Shown: positions 45,064 to 54,411 of the stretch, piece by piece
Position numbering within the stretch: position 1 is the stretch's first letter
Layout of the letters: each line of letters begins with the position of its first letter
Made by a program: the position numbers and the translations under genes
Notes under the pieces: generated by a model
Told to the model about the DNA's origin: nothing
What the model saw: the letters and a program-made list of their open reading frames with translations, nothing else
The model's database searches: none
NCBI GenBank assembly: GCA_903877135.1
Contig: CAIRCN010000074.1
Location: 238,554-302,553 of the forward strand
Reading direction: 5' to 3'
DNA length: 64,000 nt
Origin: an uncultured Opitutia bacterium
GTDB taxonomy: Bacteria > Verrucomicrobiota > Verrucomicrobiia > Opitutales > Opitutaceae

Positions 45064-45612
45064 TCAATTCGCCAGCGGGAAACGCTGCACGAGCGTGTGC
45101 ACCGCACCTTCGGGCCGAAGTTCGCTCGACCACAGGGCGAAGGAATCGACGCGGAAGGGCGGTGCTGAAAATTCGCGGTGAAGGTGGAGCCAGTGGTGCG
45201 CCGCACCCGCGGCAGTCTCCGTGCAGCGCGCGACGGTGACATGCGGGTGGAAGGTGCGCACGTCGAAGTCGAGGCCCTCAGCCAACAGCGCGTCATCGAG
45301 GCGTTGCCGGAGCTGGAACAGGTGGGGGTGACCAGAGCCGACGCCGGCCCAGAGCACGCGCGGCGCATTTTTCGACGGAAAGGCGCCGAGACCGGAGACC
45401 GGCAGGAGGAAGGGTTCGACCCGGACGGTCTGCAGGCGTTCCTGGAGCGCCTCGATGCGGGGTTGTTCGACATCGCCGAGAAAACGCAGCGTGAGGTGAA
45501 GTTGCTCCGGCCGGGTCCATGCGACACCCGGCAAAGGCGTCGCGAACGCGACGAGGGCGTCGCGCACGGGCGGCGGCAGAGCGCAGGCGACAAAGAGGCG
45601 CACAGAGGGCAT
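45064..45612 (-). CDS. thpR: RNA 2',3'-cyclic phosphodiesterase (2H family)
   Basis: The 182 residues begin MPSVRLFVACALPPPVRDAL and carry the two catalytic H-x-T-x motifs, HLTLRFLG and HVTVARC. It hydrolyses 2',3'-cyclic phosphates to 2'-phosphate and was historically called 2'-5' RNA ligase. First gene of a small minus-strand operon. A second cyclic-phosphate enzyme, the YmdB-family protein, is 5 kb away. Confidence 0.93.
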   Translation of the reverse strand: MPSVRLFVACALPPPVRDALVAFATPLPGVAWTRPEQLHLTLRFLGDVEQPRIEALQERLQTVRVEPFLLPVSGLGAFPSKNAPRVLWAGVGSGHPHLFQLRQRLDDALLAEGLDFDVRTFHPHVTVARCTETAAGAAHHWLHLHREFSAPPFRVDSFALWSSELRPEGAVHTLVQRFPLAN

Positions 45613-45687
45613 GGCGGGAAACGAGGGAGACGTGATCGACGATTCTTCTTTGTGCTAGGCTGATTCACAGTCAACGTTGGCGGCAGG

Positions 45688-47184
45688 ATGCTGCGAATCG
45701 TGATCATTGGGTTGTTGCTGCTGGTCGGCGGACCGGTCGGGGCCGCGCCAGAGCCGCCGCGCAACCTGCTGGTGGAGATTCGGCATGTGCCCGCGGCGAT
45801 GCGCACGCCCAAGATCGGAGAGGGCAGCGGCGGGCGTTTTTCGTTTGATTCCTACAAAAGGGACCGCGTGCTGAGCGTCGTGCGCGACACTGTGCTGACG
45901 CTGGCGACGAAGGAGGAATTTGCGGCGATGCTGCGGGATGGATTCGAGGCCAAAGTGGTGATGGAGAGCGCCGACCATCTGACGCTAGTGAAGCGCGGAA
46001 TTTACGGCCCGACGCTCCGACCGGACCCGATTTTCCACAGCTATGCCCAGATCGTCGAGCGGGCCGGGCAGCTAGCACGAGCACATCCGCAGCTGATTGC
46101 GCGCATGCAGATCGGCGAGACGACGCAGTTCCGGCGGCCGATCTACGCCTTCCGGCTGTCGAACGACGCGGCACGCCCGAAGGAGCGGCCGGCCGTCCTT
46201 TTCGATGGCGTCCACCACGCAGACGAGGTGATGGGCGCGGAGATCATTTTGGCGCTCATGGAGAAATTGGCAGCCGGTTACGGGCGCGATCCCGAGGTGA
46301 CGGCGTGGCTCGACACGCTGGAGATTTACCTCGTGCCGGTCGTCAACGTGGACGGGCACGACATCATCACGTCTGGCCGCGACCCACGCTGGCGCAAGAA
46401 CGTCCGCGACGTGAACGGCGACGGGGTGACGGGTGTTTATCCCGAGGGTGTGGACGTGAACCGCGGTTACGATTTCAACTGGGCGATGGGCGGCTCGGGA
46501 AATCCGGACGACCCGAGTTACCGCGGCTCATTTCCATTTTCGGAGGCGGAGAACCGGGCGATGCGGCGGCTGGTGGACGAGCGGCAGTTTCTGCTTTCGA
46601 TTTCCTACCACAGCCAGTTCGAAGTGGTGTTTTATCCATGGGTGTGGAACGGGATGCCGGCGCCAGACGATGCCGTGATCAGACCGATCGCCACCGACTT
46701 GGCGGCGCATCTCCGCACGATGGATGGTCTGGGCACCTACGCCGTGTCGCCGGGCGGACCATCGAGCCAGAGCTATCCATGGTTATACGGGCGGCGCGGC
46801 GTGTTCGATTTCATCGTCGAGACCGGCAAGGGCGCCCACATTTTGCCGGCTACGGAGGTGCCGGGAATCATCGCAGCAAACCTCGAGGGCGTGCGCGCCT
46901 TCCTGAAACACGCCCGCGGTCCGGGTCTGGCCGTGCGCATAACCGACGCTGTGACGGGGCGGCCACTGGCTGCGGAGGTGTGGCTGCCGCAGATTGAAAA
47001 TGAGACGGTGAGCCGCCGCGAGAGCGACGCGCGCTTCGGTCGCCGCTGGCGATTGCTCACACCGGGCAAGCACAATGTGATCGTGTCGCGGGAAGGCTAT
47101 CGGACTGCAGTGGTGAATGATGTCGTGGTGGCTGGCAGCGGCTGGACGCCGCTGGAAGTGAGGCTGGAGCCAGAGAAGCGATGA
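45688..47184 (+). CDS. secreted M14-family zinc carboxypeptidase
   Basis: The protein has 498 residues with a signal peptide (cleavage near VGAAPEP). Zinc ligands are His177 and Glu180 (GVHHADEVMG) and His308 (SISYHSQF); the substrate Arg lies in DVNRGYDFNW and the catalytic Glu is Glu378 (FIVETGKG). A C-terminal carboxypeptidase-regulatory-like beta domain follows (AVRITDAVTGRPLAAEVW). It removes C-terminal residues from extracellular or periplasmic peptides. Directly convergent with a POT peptide transporter, which could import the products. Confidence 0.94.
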   Translation: MLRIVIIGLLLLVGGPVGAAPEPPRNLLVEIRHVPAAMRTPKIGEGSGGRFSFDSYKRDRVLSVVRDTVLTLATKEEFAAMLRDGFEAKVVMESADHLTLVKRGIYGPTLRPDPIFHSYAQIVERAGQLARAHPQLIARMQIGETTQFRRPIYAFRLSNDAARPKERPAVLFDGVHHADEVMGAEIILALMEKLAAGYGRDPEVTAWLDTLEIYLVPVVNVDGHDIITSGRDPRWRKNVRDVNGDGVTGVYPEGVDVNRGYDFNWAMGGSGNPDDPSYRGSFPFSEAENRAMRRLVDERQFLLSISYHSQFEVVFYPWVWNGMPAPDDAVIRPIATDLAAHLRTMDGLGTYAVSPGGPSSQSYPWLYGRRGVFDFIVETGKGAHILPATEVPGIIAANLEGVRAFLKHARGPGLAVRITDAVTGRPLAAEVWLPQIENETVSRRESDARFGRRWRLLTPGKHNVIVSREGYRTAVVNDVVVAGSGWTPLEVRLEPEKR

Positions 47185-47194
47185 GTTGATGGCG

Positions 47195-48706
47195 TCAACG
47201 CACACCGCACATGAGTTTTTTAACCCAGGGCACGAGCGCGAAGAGGATGAGCGTGGCGAAGCCAACACCGAGGGCCTGATGCCAGAAAAAGGTGGCGAGT
47301 TCGCCGGCGTTTTCACTCTTGAAATCGCCCGCGAGCACGCCGGCGAGCTTGTTGCCGAGCGCAGCGGCGAGGAACCAGATGCCCATGACGAGGCCGACGA
47401 GGCGCGCGGGAGCGAGCTTCGTCATCGTCGAGAGACCGACGGGGCTAAGGAGCATTTCACCGACGGTTTGGAGGAAGAAGAGGCCGATGAGCCAGAGCGG
47501 GCCGACGCGACCGGCGGCGGTGAGTTTGGCGGCGGGCACCATCAGCACGAAGGAGAGCGCGACGAAGAGGAGGCCGAGGGTGAACTTCATCGGACTCGAT
47601 GGCTGCTTCGCGGCGAATTTGATCCAGAGCCACGCGAAGACGGGCGCGAGGAGGATGACCCAGATGGAGTTGACGGACTGCCAGTAGGACGAGGGGAAAC
47701 TCCAGCCGAGGATTTCATTGCGCGTGAGGCGGTCGGCGAAGAGCGAGATGGTCGAGCCGGTCTGCTCGAAGATCGCCCAAAAAATCTCCGCGGCGAAAAA
47801 GAACACAAGGATGGCGGCGATGCGTTTGCTGTCCTGATCGGCGCGGAACGCGAAGAAGAGGATGGCCGCGATTTGGATGGCGAAGAGGAGGTAAACGAGG
47901 GCGGGATGTGCGTCGCTGGCCTTCATGGCGGCGATGAGCGCGAGCGAGGCGATGGCGACAAGGCCGAGTTTGCCCCACGGCCGCGACTGGCCGGGCGCGG
48001 GAGCATGACCGACCGTGGCCAGGCGTTCGCGTTGGAGCTCATACATGACCAAGCCGAGCGTCATGCCGACGCCGGCGGCGGCGAAGCCCCAGTGCCAACT
48101 GTGAAGCGGGTCGAAGCCCCAGGCGACGAGGCGGGATTTCCAGCCGTCGCTCTGAGCGAGGTAGCCGGTTACGAGCGGCGAGAGGAAGGCGCCGAGGTTG
48201 ATGCCCATGTAGAAAATCGAAAAGCCGGCGTCGCGACGTTCGTCGGTAGGCGAATAGAGGCCGCCCACCATGGTGGAGATATTGGGTTTGAGCAGGCCGG
48301 TGCCGAGGGCAATAAGGATCAGTCCGGCGTAGAAATTCGTGAGCGAGTTGAACGCCATCGAGAAATGGCCGGTGGCGATAATAATACCGCCGATGAGCAC
48401 GGCGCGCCGGGATCCAATGAAGTTGTCGGCGATAAAACCGCCGAGGATCGAGAGCAAATACACGCTCATCGTGTAGGTGCCGTAGATGCCGGCGGCGGTT
48501 TTGGTGTCGAAGCCGAGGCCGCCGTCCGCTGCCGTCTTCACCATGAAGAGCATGAGGAGCGCCCGCATGCCGTAGTAAGAGAAGCGCTCCCACATCTCGG
48601 TGAAGAAGAGCGTGGTCAGGCCGCGGGGGTGACCGCCGATGCCGCGGGTGTCGAGGGGCGATTCGGGCTCGGTTTCGATAGGAACAGGGACGGGGGCAGG
48701 GGGCAT
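47195..48706 (-). CDS. POT-family proton-coupled peptide transporter
   Basis: The 503 residues have 12-14 predicted membrane helices. The PTR signature is visible near the N-terminus (FFTEMWERFSYYGMRALL), containing the proton-coupling E-x-x-E-R. The second signature follows as GGFIADNFIGSRRAVLIGG. It imports di/tripeptides across the inner membrane with protons. Convergent with the M14 carboxypeptidase (10 bases apart). Confidence 0.93.
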   Translation of the reverse strand: MPPAPVPVPIETEPESPLDTRGIGGHPRGLTTLFFTEMWERFSYYGMRALLMLFMVKTAADGGLGFDTKTAAGIYGTYTMSVYLLSILGGFIADNFIGSRRAVLIGGIIIATGHFSMAFNSLTNFYAGLILIALGTGLLKPNISTMVGGLYSPTDERRDAGFSIFYMGINLGAFLSPLVTGYLAQSDGWKSRLVAWGFDPLHSWHWGFAAAGVGMTLGLVMYELQRERLATVGHAPAPGQSRPWGKLGLVAIASLALIAAMKASDAHPALVYLLFAIQIAAILFFAFRADQDSKRIAAILVFFFAAEIFWAIFEQTGSTISLFADRLTRNEILGWSFPSSYWQSVNSIWVILLAPVFAWLWIKFAAKQPSSPMKFTLGLLFVALSFVLMVPAAKLTAAGRVGPLWLIGLFFLQTVGEMLLSPVGLSTMTKLAPARLVGLVMGIWFLAAALGNKLAGVLAGDFKSENAGELATFFWHQALGVGFATLILFALVPWVKKLMCGVR

Positions 48707-48781
48707 GTTGCGCGGGAGACTGCCCGTGGGTCACAGTTGCGCAAACTCGAAACGGCCGAACGGAGGGCCTCCCCGGGCGCG

Positions 48782-49288
48782 TCAATGGGCTCCGCGGGAA
48801 CGTTTGTCCGAGACGTTGTCGGGCGAGCCGGGATCGCTCACCGGGCCGGGGGCGGGCTTGTGGTGGCCATTGCGGGCTTTGAACAGCGGCGGCAGCATTT
48901 CGTGGAGCATGGACTGCGGCGTCTTGCTGGCGACCGAGGGGCGATAGTAACCGACTTCGGCGAGCAGTTTGTCGGTCCGTCCGTCGCGCACCGAGAGGTT
49001 GAGGTCGATCAGGTAGGATTTGAAATCCCACTCCCAGCGGTCGGTGTAGCTGATGATCGCGTCGACCCGGTCGGGCTGCATAGTGAGCGGGCCGCTGGTG
49101 GCCTGAATGCCGAGGGTGTTGAGCTCCGCCGTGATGAGTTCGTCAAGGTGATGGTCGTCGGCCAGGCGATGCTCCACAAAGACCGTTTTGACGTGGCTGA
49201 GGTCAGCCGAGGGGTCCATTTGAATTTGGAGCGAGGTGCAACCGGAGAGCAGGAGGCCAAGGGCCAGGAGCAGGGCGGAAAGTTTCAT
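48782..49288 (-). CDS. DUF4136-like lipoprotein
   Basis: From ATG 49288 (MKLSALLLALGLLLSGCTSL) the protein has 168 residues with a lipobox LLSGC, so it is processed by signal peptidase II. The mature part has VKTVFVEHRLADDHHLDELITAEL and VDAIISYTDRWEWDFKSYL, the pattern of small lipoproteins that form part of larger envelope complexes (DUF4136). The last 35 residues are Pro/Lys/Ser-rich. It is 75 bases upstream of the POT gene on the same strand. Function unknown. Confidence 0.78.
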   Translation of the reverse strand: MKLSALLLALGLLLSGCTSLQIQMDPSADLSHVKTVFVEHRLADDHHLDELITAELNTLGIQATSGPLTMQPDRVDAIISYTDRWEWDFKSYLIDLNLSVRDGRTDKLLAEVGYYRPSVASKTPQSMLHEMLPPLFKARNGHHKPAPGPVSDPGSPDNVSDKRSRGAH

Positions 49289-49536
49289 CAGGACAGATGA
49301 CGACAGAAGTAGGGGAAAGTTATAAGCTTTTTCGGTGCACCCTGCGATGGCGGGGCTGATAGGCCGAAAATTGGGTGGACGGAGCTTGGAACCAGCCGCG
49401 GAGGCGCAAGGCTGCGGGCCCCATCCGAAGTCTCCCATGCCCTCTCCCCGCCAAAACATCCGTAGCGTTAGAGGCGTGCCATCGGCAGGGTTTTCGGCAG
49501 AGCGGCGCGGTTGGCGCGCGGGAGGGCGTCCGTGAC

Positions 49537-49809
49537 ATGATCGCGCCAGCGACGGTTGTGGCCGGTTACGCGGGACTGAGTTTTTTCACGCTGGCGCTTT
49601 ACGCCTGGGACAAGCGGGCGGCGAAAACCGGCGGGCGGCGTGTCAGCGAGCGCACGCTGCACGGGTTGACGTTGGCCGGCGGATTTCCCGGCGCGCTGGT
49701 TGGCCAGTGGCTGCTGCGGCACAAGACGCGGCGCGTCAGCTTCGTGCTGGGCGCGTGGCTGGCGTTGTTTCTGCATGCCGCGACGTGGGGTTGGTGGCTT
49801 TGGCGCTGA
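49537..49809 (+). CDS. DUF1294 small membrane protein
   Basis: From ATG 49537 (MIAPATVVAGYAG) the protein has 90 residues with three hydrophobic segments. Motifs LYAWDKRAAKTGGRRVSERTLH and GGFPGALVGQWLLRHKTRR are the DUF1294 signature (also found C-terminal to cold-shock domains). Function is unknown. Convergent with xylA, 12 bases apart. Confidence 0.88.
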   Translation: MIAPATVVAGYAGLSFFTLALYAWDKRAAKTGGRRVSERTLHGLTLAGGFPGALVGQWLLRHKTRRVSFVLGAWLALFLHAATWGWWLWR

Positions 49810-49821
49810 ACGGGTCGGCGC

Positions 49822-51150
49822 TCAGCCGTGCAGGTAGGAATTGAGGAGATTCTCGAGGTATTCCTGTTTGCCGGAGCGCGGAGTGGGCTCGCCGAGCTTG
49901 GTTAGGACGAGTTTTTCCAGTTCCTTGAAACCGACTTTGCGTATCTCGATGTCGCGGCCGAAGCCGGCGTCGTAGCTTGCGTAGCGGTCGGCCAGAAAAT
50001 TCGTGAACTTGCCGTCGGCGAGAATCCGGCGGGCGAGCTTGAACGCGAGGGCATAGGCATCCATGCCGCCGATGTGCGCGTGGAAAAGATCCTCGGGATC
50101 GATGGAGGGGCGGCGGAGCTTCGCGTCGAAATTGAAGCCGCCGGAGCCAAGGCCCCCGGCGCGCAGAATTGAAACCATCGCAAGCGTCAGTTCCTTGACG
50201 TTGGTGTTGAACTGATCGGTGTCCCAACCGAGCAGTTCGTCACCGGCGTTGGCGTCGATACTGCCGAGCATGCCCTGCGCGGCGGCGACTTCGATCTCGT
50301 GTTGGAAGGTGTGGCCGGCGAGCGTGGCGTGGTTGGTCTCGATGTTGAACTTGAAGTGCCTTTCGAGGCTGAAGGTGCGGAGGAAGGCTATGCCGCTGGC
50401 GACGTCGAAATCGTATTGGTGCTTGGTGGGCTCCTTGGGCTTTGGCTCGATAAGGAACTGGCCCTTGAAGCCAATCGCCTTCGCATAGTCCACTGCCATG
50501 TGTAGAAACGCGGCGAGGTGCTCCTGTTCGCGCTTGAGGTTGGTGTTGAGCAGCGTCTCGTAGCCTTCGCGGCCGCCCCAGAACGTGTAGTTTTCGCCGC
50601 CGAGTTCGAGGGTGATCTCGAGCGCCTTTTTTACCTGCGCGGCGGCGTAGGCGAATACGTGGGCGTCGGGGTTGGTCGCGGCGCCACACATGTAGCGGCG
50701 GTTGGAAAACAGGTTGGCCGTGCCCCAGAGGAGCTTCACGCCGGAGGCTTTCTGGTGGGCCTTGGCGTGGGCGACGAGGCGATCGAGATTGCGGTTGGAT
50801 TCGGCGAGCGTGCGGCCCTCGGGAGCGATATCACGGTCATGGAAGCACCAGAAGTGCGCGCGGATTTTCTGGAAAAACTCGAAGGCCGCGTCCATGCGCG
50901 TTTTCGCGACGGAGAGGGCGTCGCGGCCTTTTTCCCACGGACGGACGATTGTGCCCGGGCCAAAGGGGTCGGCGCCCGTGCCACGGAAGGCGTGCCAGTA
51001 GGCGATCGAGAAACGCAGGTGGGCGGAGAGGGGTTTGCCGTCGACGATTTCGTCGGGGTCGTAGTGACGGAAAGCGAGCTGTTTGGCAGTGCCGGGGCCC
51101 TCATAGGCGATGGGGCCGATTTTGGGAAAGTGGGCGCGGGATTTTTTCAT
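49822..51150 (-). CDS. xylA: xylose isomerase
   Basis: The 442 residues are full length. Motifs are [12 protein letters not shown] (active-site His/Asp), [39 protein letters not shown] and [16 protein letters not shown] with the metal-binding Glu. It isomerises D-xylose to D-xylulose with two divalent metals. Xylulokinase lies 8.2 kb downstream on the other strand, so the two are not an operon. Between them lie fucosidase, glycosidase-like and icd genes. No XylR-type regulator is adjacent. Confidence 0.97.
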   Translation of the reverse strand: MKKSRAHFPKIGPIAYEGPGTAKQLAFRHYDPDEIVDGKPLSAHLRFSIAYWHAFRGTGADPFGPGTIVRPWEKGRDALSVAKTRMDAAFEFFQKIRAHFWCFHDRDIAPEGRTLAESNRNLDRLVAHAKAHQKASGVKLLWGTANLFSNRRYMCGAATNPDAHVFAYAAAQVKKALEITLELGGENYTFWGGREGYETLLNTNLKREQEHLAAFLHMAVDYAKAIGFKGQFLIEPKPKEPTKHQYDFDVASGIAFLRTFSLERHFKFNIETNHATLAGHTFQHEIEVAAAQGMLGSIDANAGDELLGWDTDQFNTNVKELTLAMVSILRAGGLGSGGFNFDAKLRRPSIDPEDLFHAHIGGMDAYALAFKLARRILADGKFTNFLADRYASYDAGFGRDIEIRKVGFKELEKLVLTKLGEPTPRSGKQEYLENLLNSYLHG

Positions 51151-51420
51151 GGGCAGGCAGTGCGCCGCACCTTACGGAGCCAGTGGCAACGAGCCAGCGT
51201 GAAATGATGGCCCGCTTGAACGAGCTGCAGAACCGGTTCAACGACAATTACGTCTACCGCTGCCCCCCACGCCTGTGGTTGGCAACGCCAGCTTTACCGT
51301 GCTCGGAAGAATAACGTCTACGCGCGCTGTCGTTCGTGAGTGAAAGTCTGAAGTGGTCGTGACGCTATCGCATCAACCAAGAGTCAAGCTGAGTGGCCCG
51401 AGCTCATGGAAATCTGGAGC

Positions 51421-52815
51421 CTATCCTGACGTCTTCAGCTCGGCCAGTTCCAGGGCGACGATCGTATCCGGCTCCACGCGATCCGCTAATGCGACAAAAA
51501 TTGTCAGACCATCGTCGGTCTGATGAACGCTGGCTTTCCCACCGGACAGCACGCGGGCGGAGGTTACCCGACCCTGAAATCTCGGAAATTTCAAGTCGCC
51601 CTCCGGCCATTGGAGCACGTGCACGTAGATCGTGTTACCCCTGTGAGTGGATACTCCGTAATCGCCGGAAGGGAACGGCCCGGCGCGGGTGCCGTAGATG
51701 CTCTCGCCGTTCGCCGCCAGCCAGGCACCCACCCGCCTCAGACGGTCGACCTCGCGCGGATCGATCTGGCCCGTGGGGAGCGGACCGACGTTCATCAGTA
51801 GATTGCCGTTCCGGCCCGCGCATTGGATGAGATTCCTCAGGCACTCTTCAAAGGGAATCACCGGCGCCTGGAAGCCATGCCACGACCAGAAACCGGTGAA
51901 CGTCATGCACGACTCCCAATCACGCTCGAGGTCGAAGGCTCCGATCCACTGCTCAGGCGTGCCAAAGTCCGATGGCACCCCGCAGCGGTCGTTGATGACG
52001 ATGTCGGCTCGCAGCCCATGTATCATCCGGAACAGCTCTTTCCCATCCCACATCTGCCACGGGTAATATTGCTCACAGTCGAAGAAGATGAGCGAGATGT
52101 TGGGGTAGTTTTCCAGCAGCTCGCGGATCTGGGCATGCAAATACTCGTTGTAGCGCGCCATGCGCTCGGGACCGTAGTCCGGGTGGTGCCAGTCGCGCTG
52201 CGAATAGTAGATGCCGAACTTCATCCCCGCCCCTTCACAGGCTCGGGCCATTTCGCCGAGGATGTCGCGGTGAAACGGCGTGTTCATCACGTTGTGCTTC
52301 GTGAACTTGGTGTCCCACATGCAGAAGCCGTTATGGTGCTTCGAAACCTGCACGAGGTATTTCATCCCCGCTTCTTTGGCGGTCGCGACGAATTTGTCGG
52401 CATCGAACATGCCCGGGTAAAACGACCGATGCAGGTAGTCATACACCTCCCGGGGGACGGCGGGCTTGAACCAGTCGAACCAGATCCGGTGTTCCTCGAT
52501 GCCATGGAGGCCGGGGGTAGGGCGGGGATTGTCGAGCAATCGCTCGCCGTTGTCGTCGTAAAACTGCTTGCACCAGCTGATCTCACTAGCCGCCACACTG
52601 GAGGGGTCCCAATGCACAAACATACCAAACTTGGCATCGCGCCACCAATCCAGCCGGCGTTGCGAGGCAGCGGACTTGTCGGCCCACTTCGGCTTCTGTG
52701 CATCCGTCCAAAACTGTTCGAAGGCTGCGTCCTCGGTCGACGCCTCCGGAGGCCGCGCACACCAGGTGGACGCGTGCTTCGTAGTTGGAATTGGGTCTGG
52801 ATCAGAGTTGATCAT
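51421..52815 (-). CDS. GH29-family alpha-L-fucosidase
   Basis: Start at MINSDPDPIPTTK (52815) gives 464 residues; the upstream ATG adds a short Phe/Arg stretch. Motifs are KFGMFVHWDPSSV, SKHHNGFCMWDTKFTKHNVM, FGIYYSQRDWHHPDYG, and the nucleophile Asp in LIFFDCEQYYPW. A C-terminal beta domain follows. There is no signal peptide, so it is probably intracellular. The 270-base gap to xylA (51151-51420) holds only a 36-codon plus-strand ORF (51204-51314; MMARLNELQNRF) of doubtful meaning and presumably the xylA promoter. Confidence 0.92.
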   Translation of the reverse strand: MINSDPDPIPTTKHASTWCARPPEASTEDAAFEQFWTDAQKPKWADKSAASQRRLDWWRDAKFGMFVHWDPSSVAASEISWCKQFYDDNGERLLDNPRPTPGLHGIEEHRIWFDWFKPAVPREVYDYLHRSFYPGMFDADKFVATAKEAGMKYLVQVSKHHNGFCMWDTKFTKHNVMNTPFHRDILGEMARACEGAGMKFGIYYSQRDWHHPDYGPERMARYNEYLHAQIRELLENYPNISLIFFDCEQYYPWQMWDGKELFRMIHGLRADIVINDRCGVPSDFGTPEQWIGAFDLERDWESCMTFTGFWSWHGFQAPVIPFEECLRNLIQCAGRNGNLLMNVGPLPTGQIDPREVDRLRRVGAWLAANGESIYGTRAGPFPSGDYGVSTHRGNTIYVHVLQWPEGDLKFPRFQGRVTSARVLSGGKASVHQTDDGLTIFVALADRVEPDTIVALELAELKTSG

Positions 52816-52884
52816 GATGCTGCGTTGGACCGAGGAATTACCGGGTCTGGGGAAGAAGAAAGTCAACTTTGACCGGGCGCGGTT

Positions 52885-53643
52885 TCACCGGATCGAGCCC
52901 TCGCTGGCTTCTCCTGCCGTCGTTGACTTTCCGCGTTTGGCTCGCAGCCAGATTTCCATCGCGGCGCGTTTGCCTGGGCGGATGACATAAAGCATCTGAA
53001 GTTCGGAAATAGACGACGCCATGCCGTTGGCGTCGGCGGGCGGGGCGATCACGCCGGTGTCCTCGAAGCCGCAACACCGATAGACGTGCTGCCCGGCGAG
53101 GTTGTTCGAAAGGGTCGTCAGCTCGATCCCATCGGCTCCGAAGTGGGGAGAGATGGCCTGGAGCAGCCGCACGCCCAAAGTGCCAAGACGCCGCCCCTGC
53201 CAGGCATCGGCGACGGCCACGCCCAGCACTGGCATGCAGATGCCTTGCTGCCGTGCTGCGGGTGCGGCACACGTGTCGTGCAGGAAGAAATGCCCGACGA
53301 CTCCGCCGCCGCCGCTCTCGATCACATAGGTGGCGTTGATCCGGTTGACGGATCGCGCAATGGCGGTTTCCAAGGCGGTGTGCAGCGCGGCCGCATCATG
53401 CCACGGATAGGGGTAGAACAGGCTGCGCGAGTGAGGACCGAGCTGGGCGCCGAAGCGTTCCAAGGTGGGCACGTCGGCTGCCGTCACGCTTCGGATCAAC
53501 AGATCCGGCCATGCGGACGAGTGACAGCGAATGCCCACGCTCCAGCAATCGCCCGCGGTGATCCGGAGCGAGGCCACGGCAGCTTCGCCCAAGGGTTGCA
53601 GGAACTCCGTCATGATGAGGTGGAGATCGTCGGTGAGATTCAT
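52885..53643 (-). CDS. GNAT-family N-acetyltransferase
   Basis: The protein has 252 residues. The acetyl-CoA motif A is visible as VAVADAWQGRRLGTLGVRLL (Q-G-x-x-L-G), preceded by beta strands VVGHFFLHD and followed by ELTTLSNNLAGQHVYRCCGFEDTG. The substrate is unknown. It is 69 bases upstream of the fucosidase gene on the same strand and may be cotranscribed. Confidence 0.85.
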   Translation of the reverse strand: MNLTDDLHLIMTEFLQPLGEAAVASLRITAGDCWSVGIRCHSSAWPDLLIRSVTAADVPTLERFGAQLGPHSRSLFYPYPWHDAAALHTALETAIARSVNRINATYVIESGGGGVVGHFFLHDTCAAPAARQQGICMPVLGVAVADAWQGRRLGTLGVRLLQAISPHFGADGIELTTLSNNLAGQHVYRCCGFEDTGVIAPPADANGMASSISELQMLYVIRPGKRAAMEIWLRAKRGKSTTAGEASEGSIR

Positions 53644-53825
53644 GAGGACTCGGTTAAGGGATCAGATTTAAGGCCGAGAAAAACCTCAGCTCCCGGTTTT
53701 AGTCAACGGGCGCGGTGCAGTGGCGCGGCGAACTTCATGTCCCACAATCGTTGCCAGAAACAAGCGGCTATGGGGTGGACTGCGTATATGAAATCCAGCG
53801 CAAGCGCGTGTAGAATTTACCGTCG

Positions 53826-54020
53826 ATGCAAGAACTGAATCATGTCATGAAGTCCGAGCCGGGCGAAGGCAATTCCTCGGCCAGCCCCGTCATGGAGACC
53901 GAAGCCGAGTTGACGCCGAAGGCGGAGGCGAAAGCGGCGAACAAGCTGCCCCGGGCCGAACAGTTGAACGCGTTCGAAAAGGACTTGGAAGCACACGATA
54001 GCGGCAACCAACCGGCTTGA
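53826..54020 (+). CDS. small Glu/Lys/Ala-rich hypothetical protein
   Basis: A 64-codon ORF (MQELNHVMKSEPGEG), possibly starting at the second Met. Composition is acidic/basic and disordered, with ELTPKAEAKAANKLPRAEQL and a putative short helix. Third codon positions are strongly GC, which supports coding. No recognised family; the sequence does not match the UBact/Pup tail pattern. The flanking gap 53644-53825 shows nothing else. Confidence 0.35.
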   Translation: MQELNHVMKSEPGEGNSSASPVMETEAELTPKAEAKAANKLPRAEQLNAFEKDLEAHDSGNQPA

Positions 54021-54411
54021 GCGCGCCGCAAACGCGAGGCGTGCGCCTTACCATACCACTTCACCGCTTGGACATTGTCTGTAGCAATCGGAGTGAGAAA
54101 AGCCAAGAGACCAATCCAAGAGCACGGTGGCTGATCGCAAAAGCGCCACTCCGATGGCGCGGGCCATCGCGTTTTTGAAAATCTCCATCGGGGTCAGATT
54201 TTCTCGATCAGGATTTTGCCGGGTGCAATGGACAGGTTCATGGGGGGAGGGCGGCGAGGAATTCGATGAGGGTGGGCAGGGTTTGGGCATGCGGCGAGAC
54301 TGTGTGCCAGATGCTTACGATCAAACCTGAATCAGTAGCGCGCGGGTGCGGCGTCGTCTCATTGAAAAGGGCGTTACCTGCTCCTCTTGGCTGCCCAAGA
54401 ATCAACAATTA
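54021..54411. other. gene-poor 391-base stretch
   Basis: No intact gene is recognised. A minus-strand frame ending at 54194 reads HAQTLPTLIEFLAALPPMNL and then a short beta tail before TGA, which looks like the C-terminus of a lost protein. Nearby is a GCGCCA-TGGCGC small hairpin around 54140-54157. It may be a remnant of a mobile or decayed gene. Confidence 0.3.

Noticed and set aside
47186..49300. 704-codon plus-strand ORF opposite the POT transporter
   Set aside because: Highly charged Glu/Gly/Arg frame produced by the antisense of a membrane protein; no domain.
51204..51314. 36-codon ORF upstream of xylA on the opposite strand
   Set aside because: Starts like a coiled coil (MMARLNELQNRF) but becomes Pro/Cys-rich and has no ribosome-binding site; probably chance.
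53826..54020. Possible ubiquitin-like UBact/Pup protein
   Set aside because: The length and charge are suggestive, but the C-terminus (DSGNQPA) lacks the Gly-Glu/Gln end and no ligase or proteasome genes are nearby.
54194..54320. C-terminal gene fragment on the minus strand
   Set aside because: The translation near the stop looks protein-like, but too little sequence is left to name a family, so it is only mentioned within the gap description.
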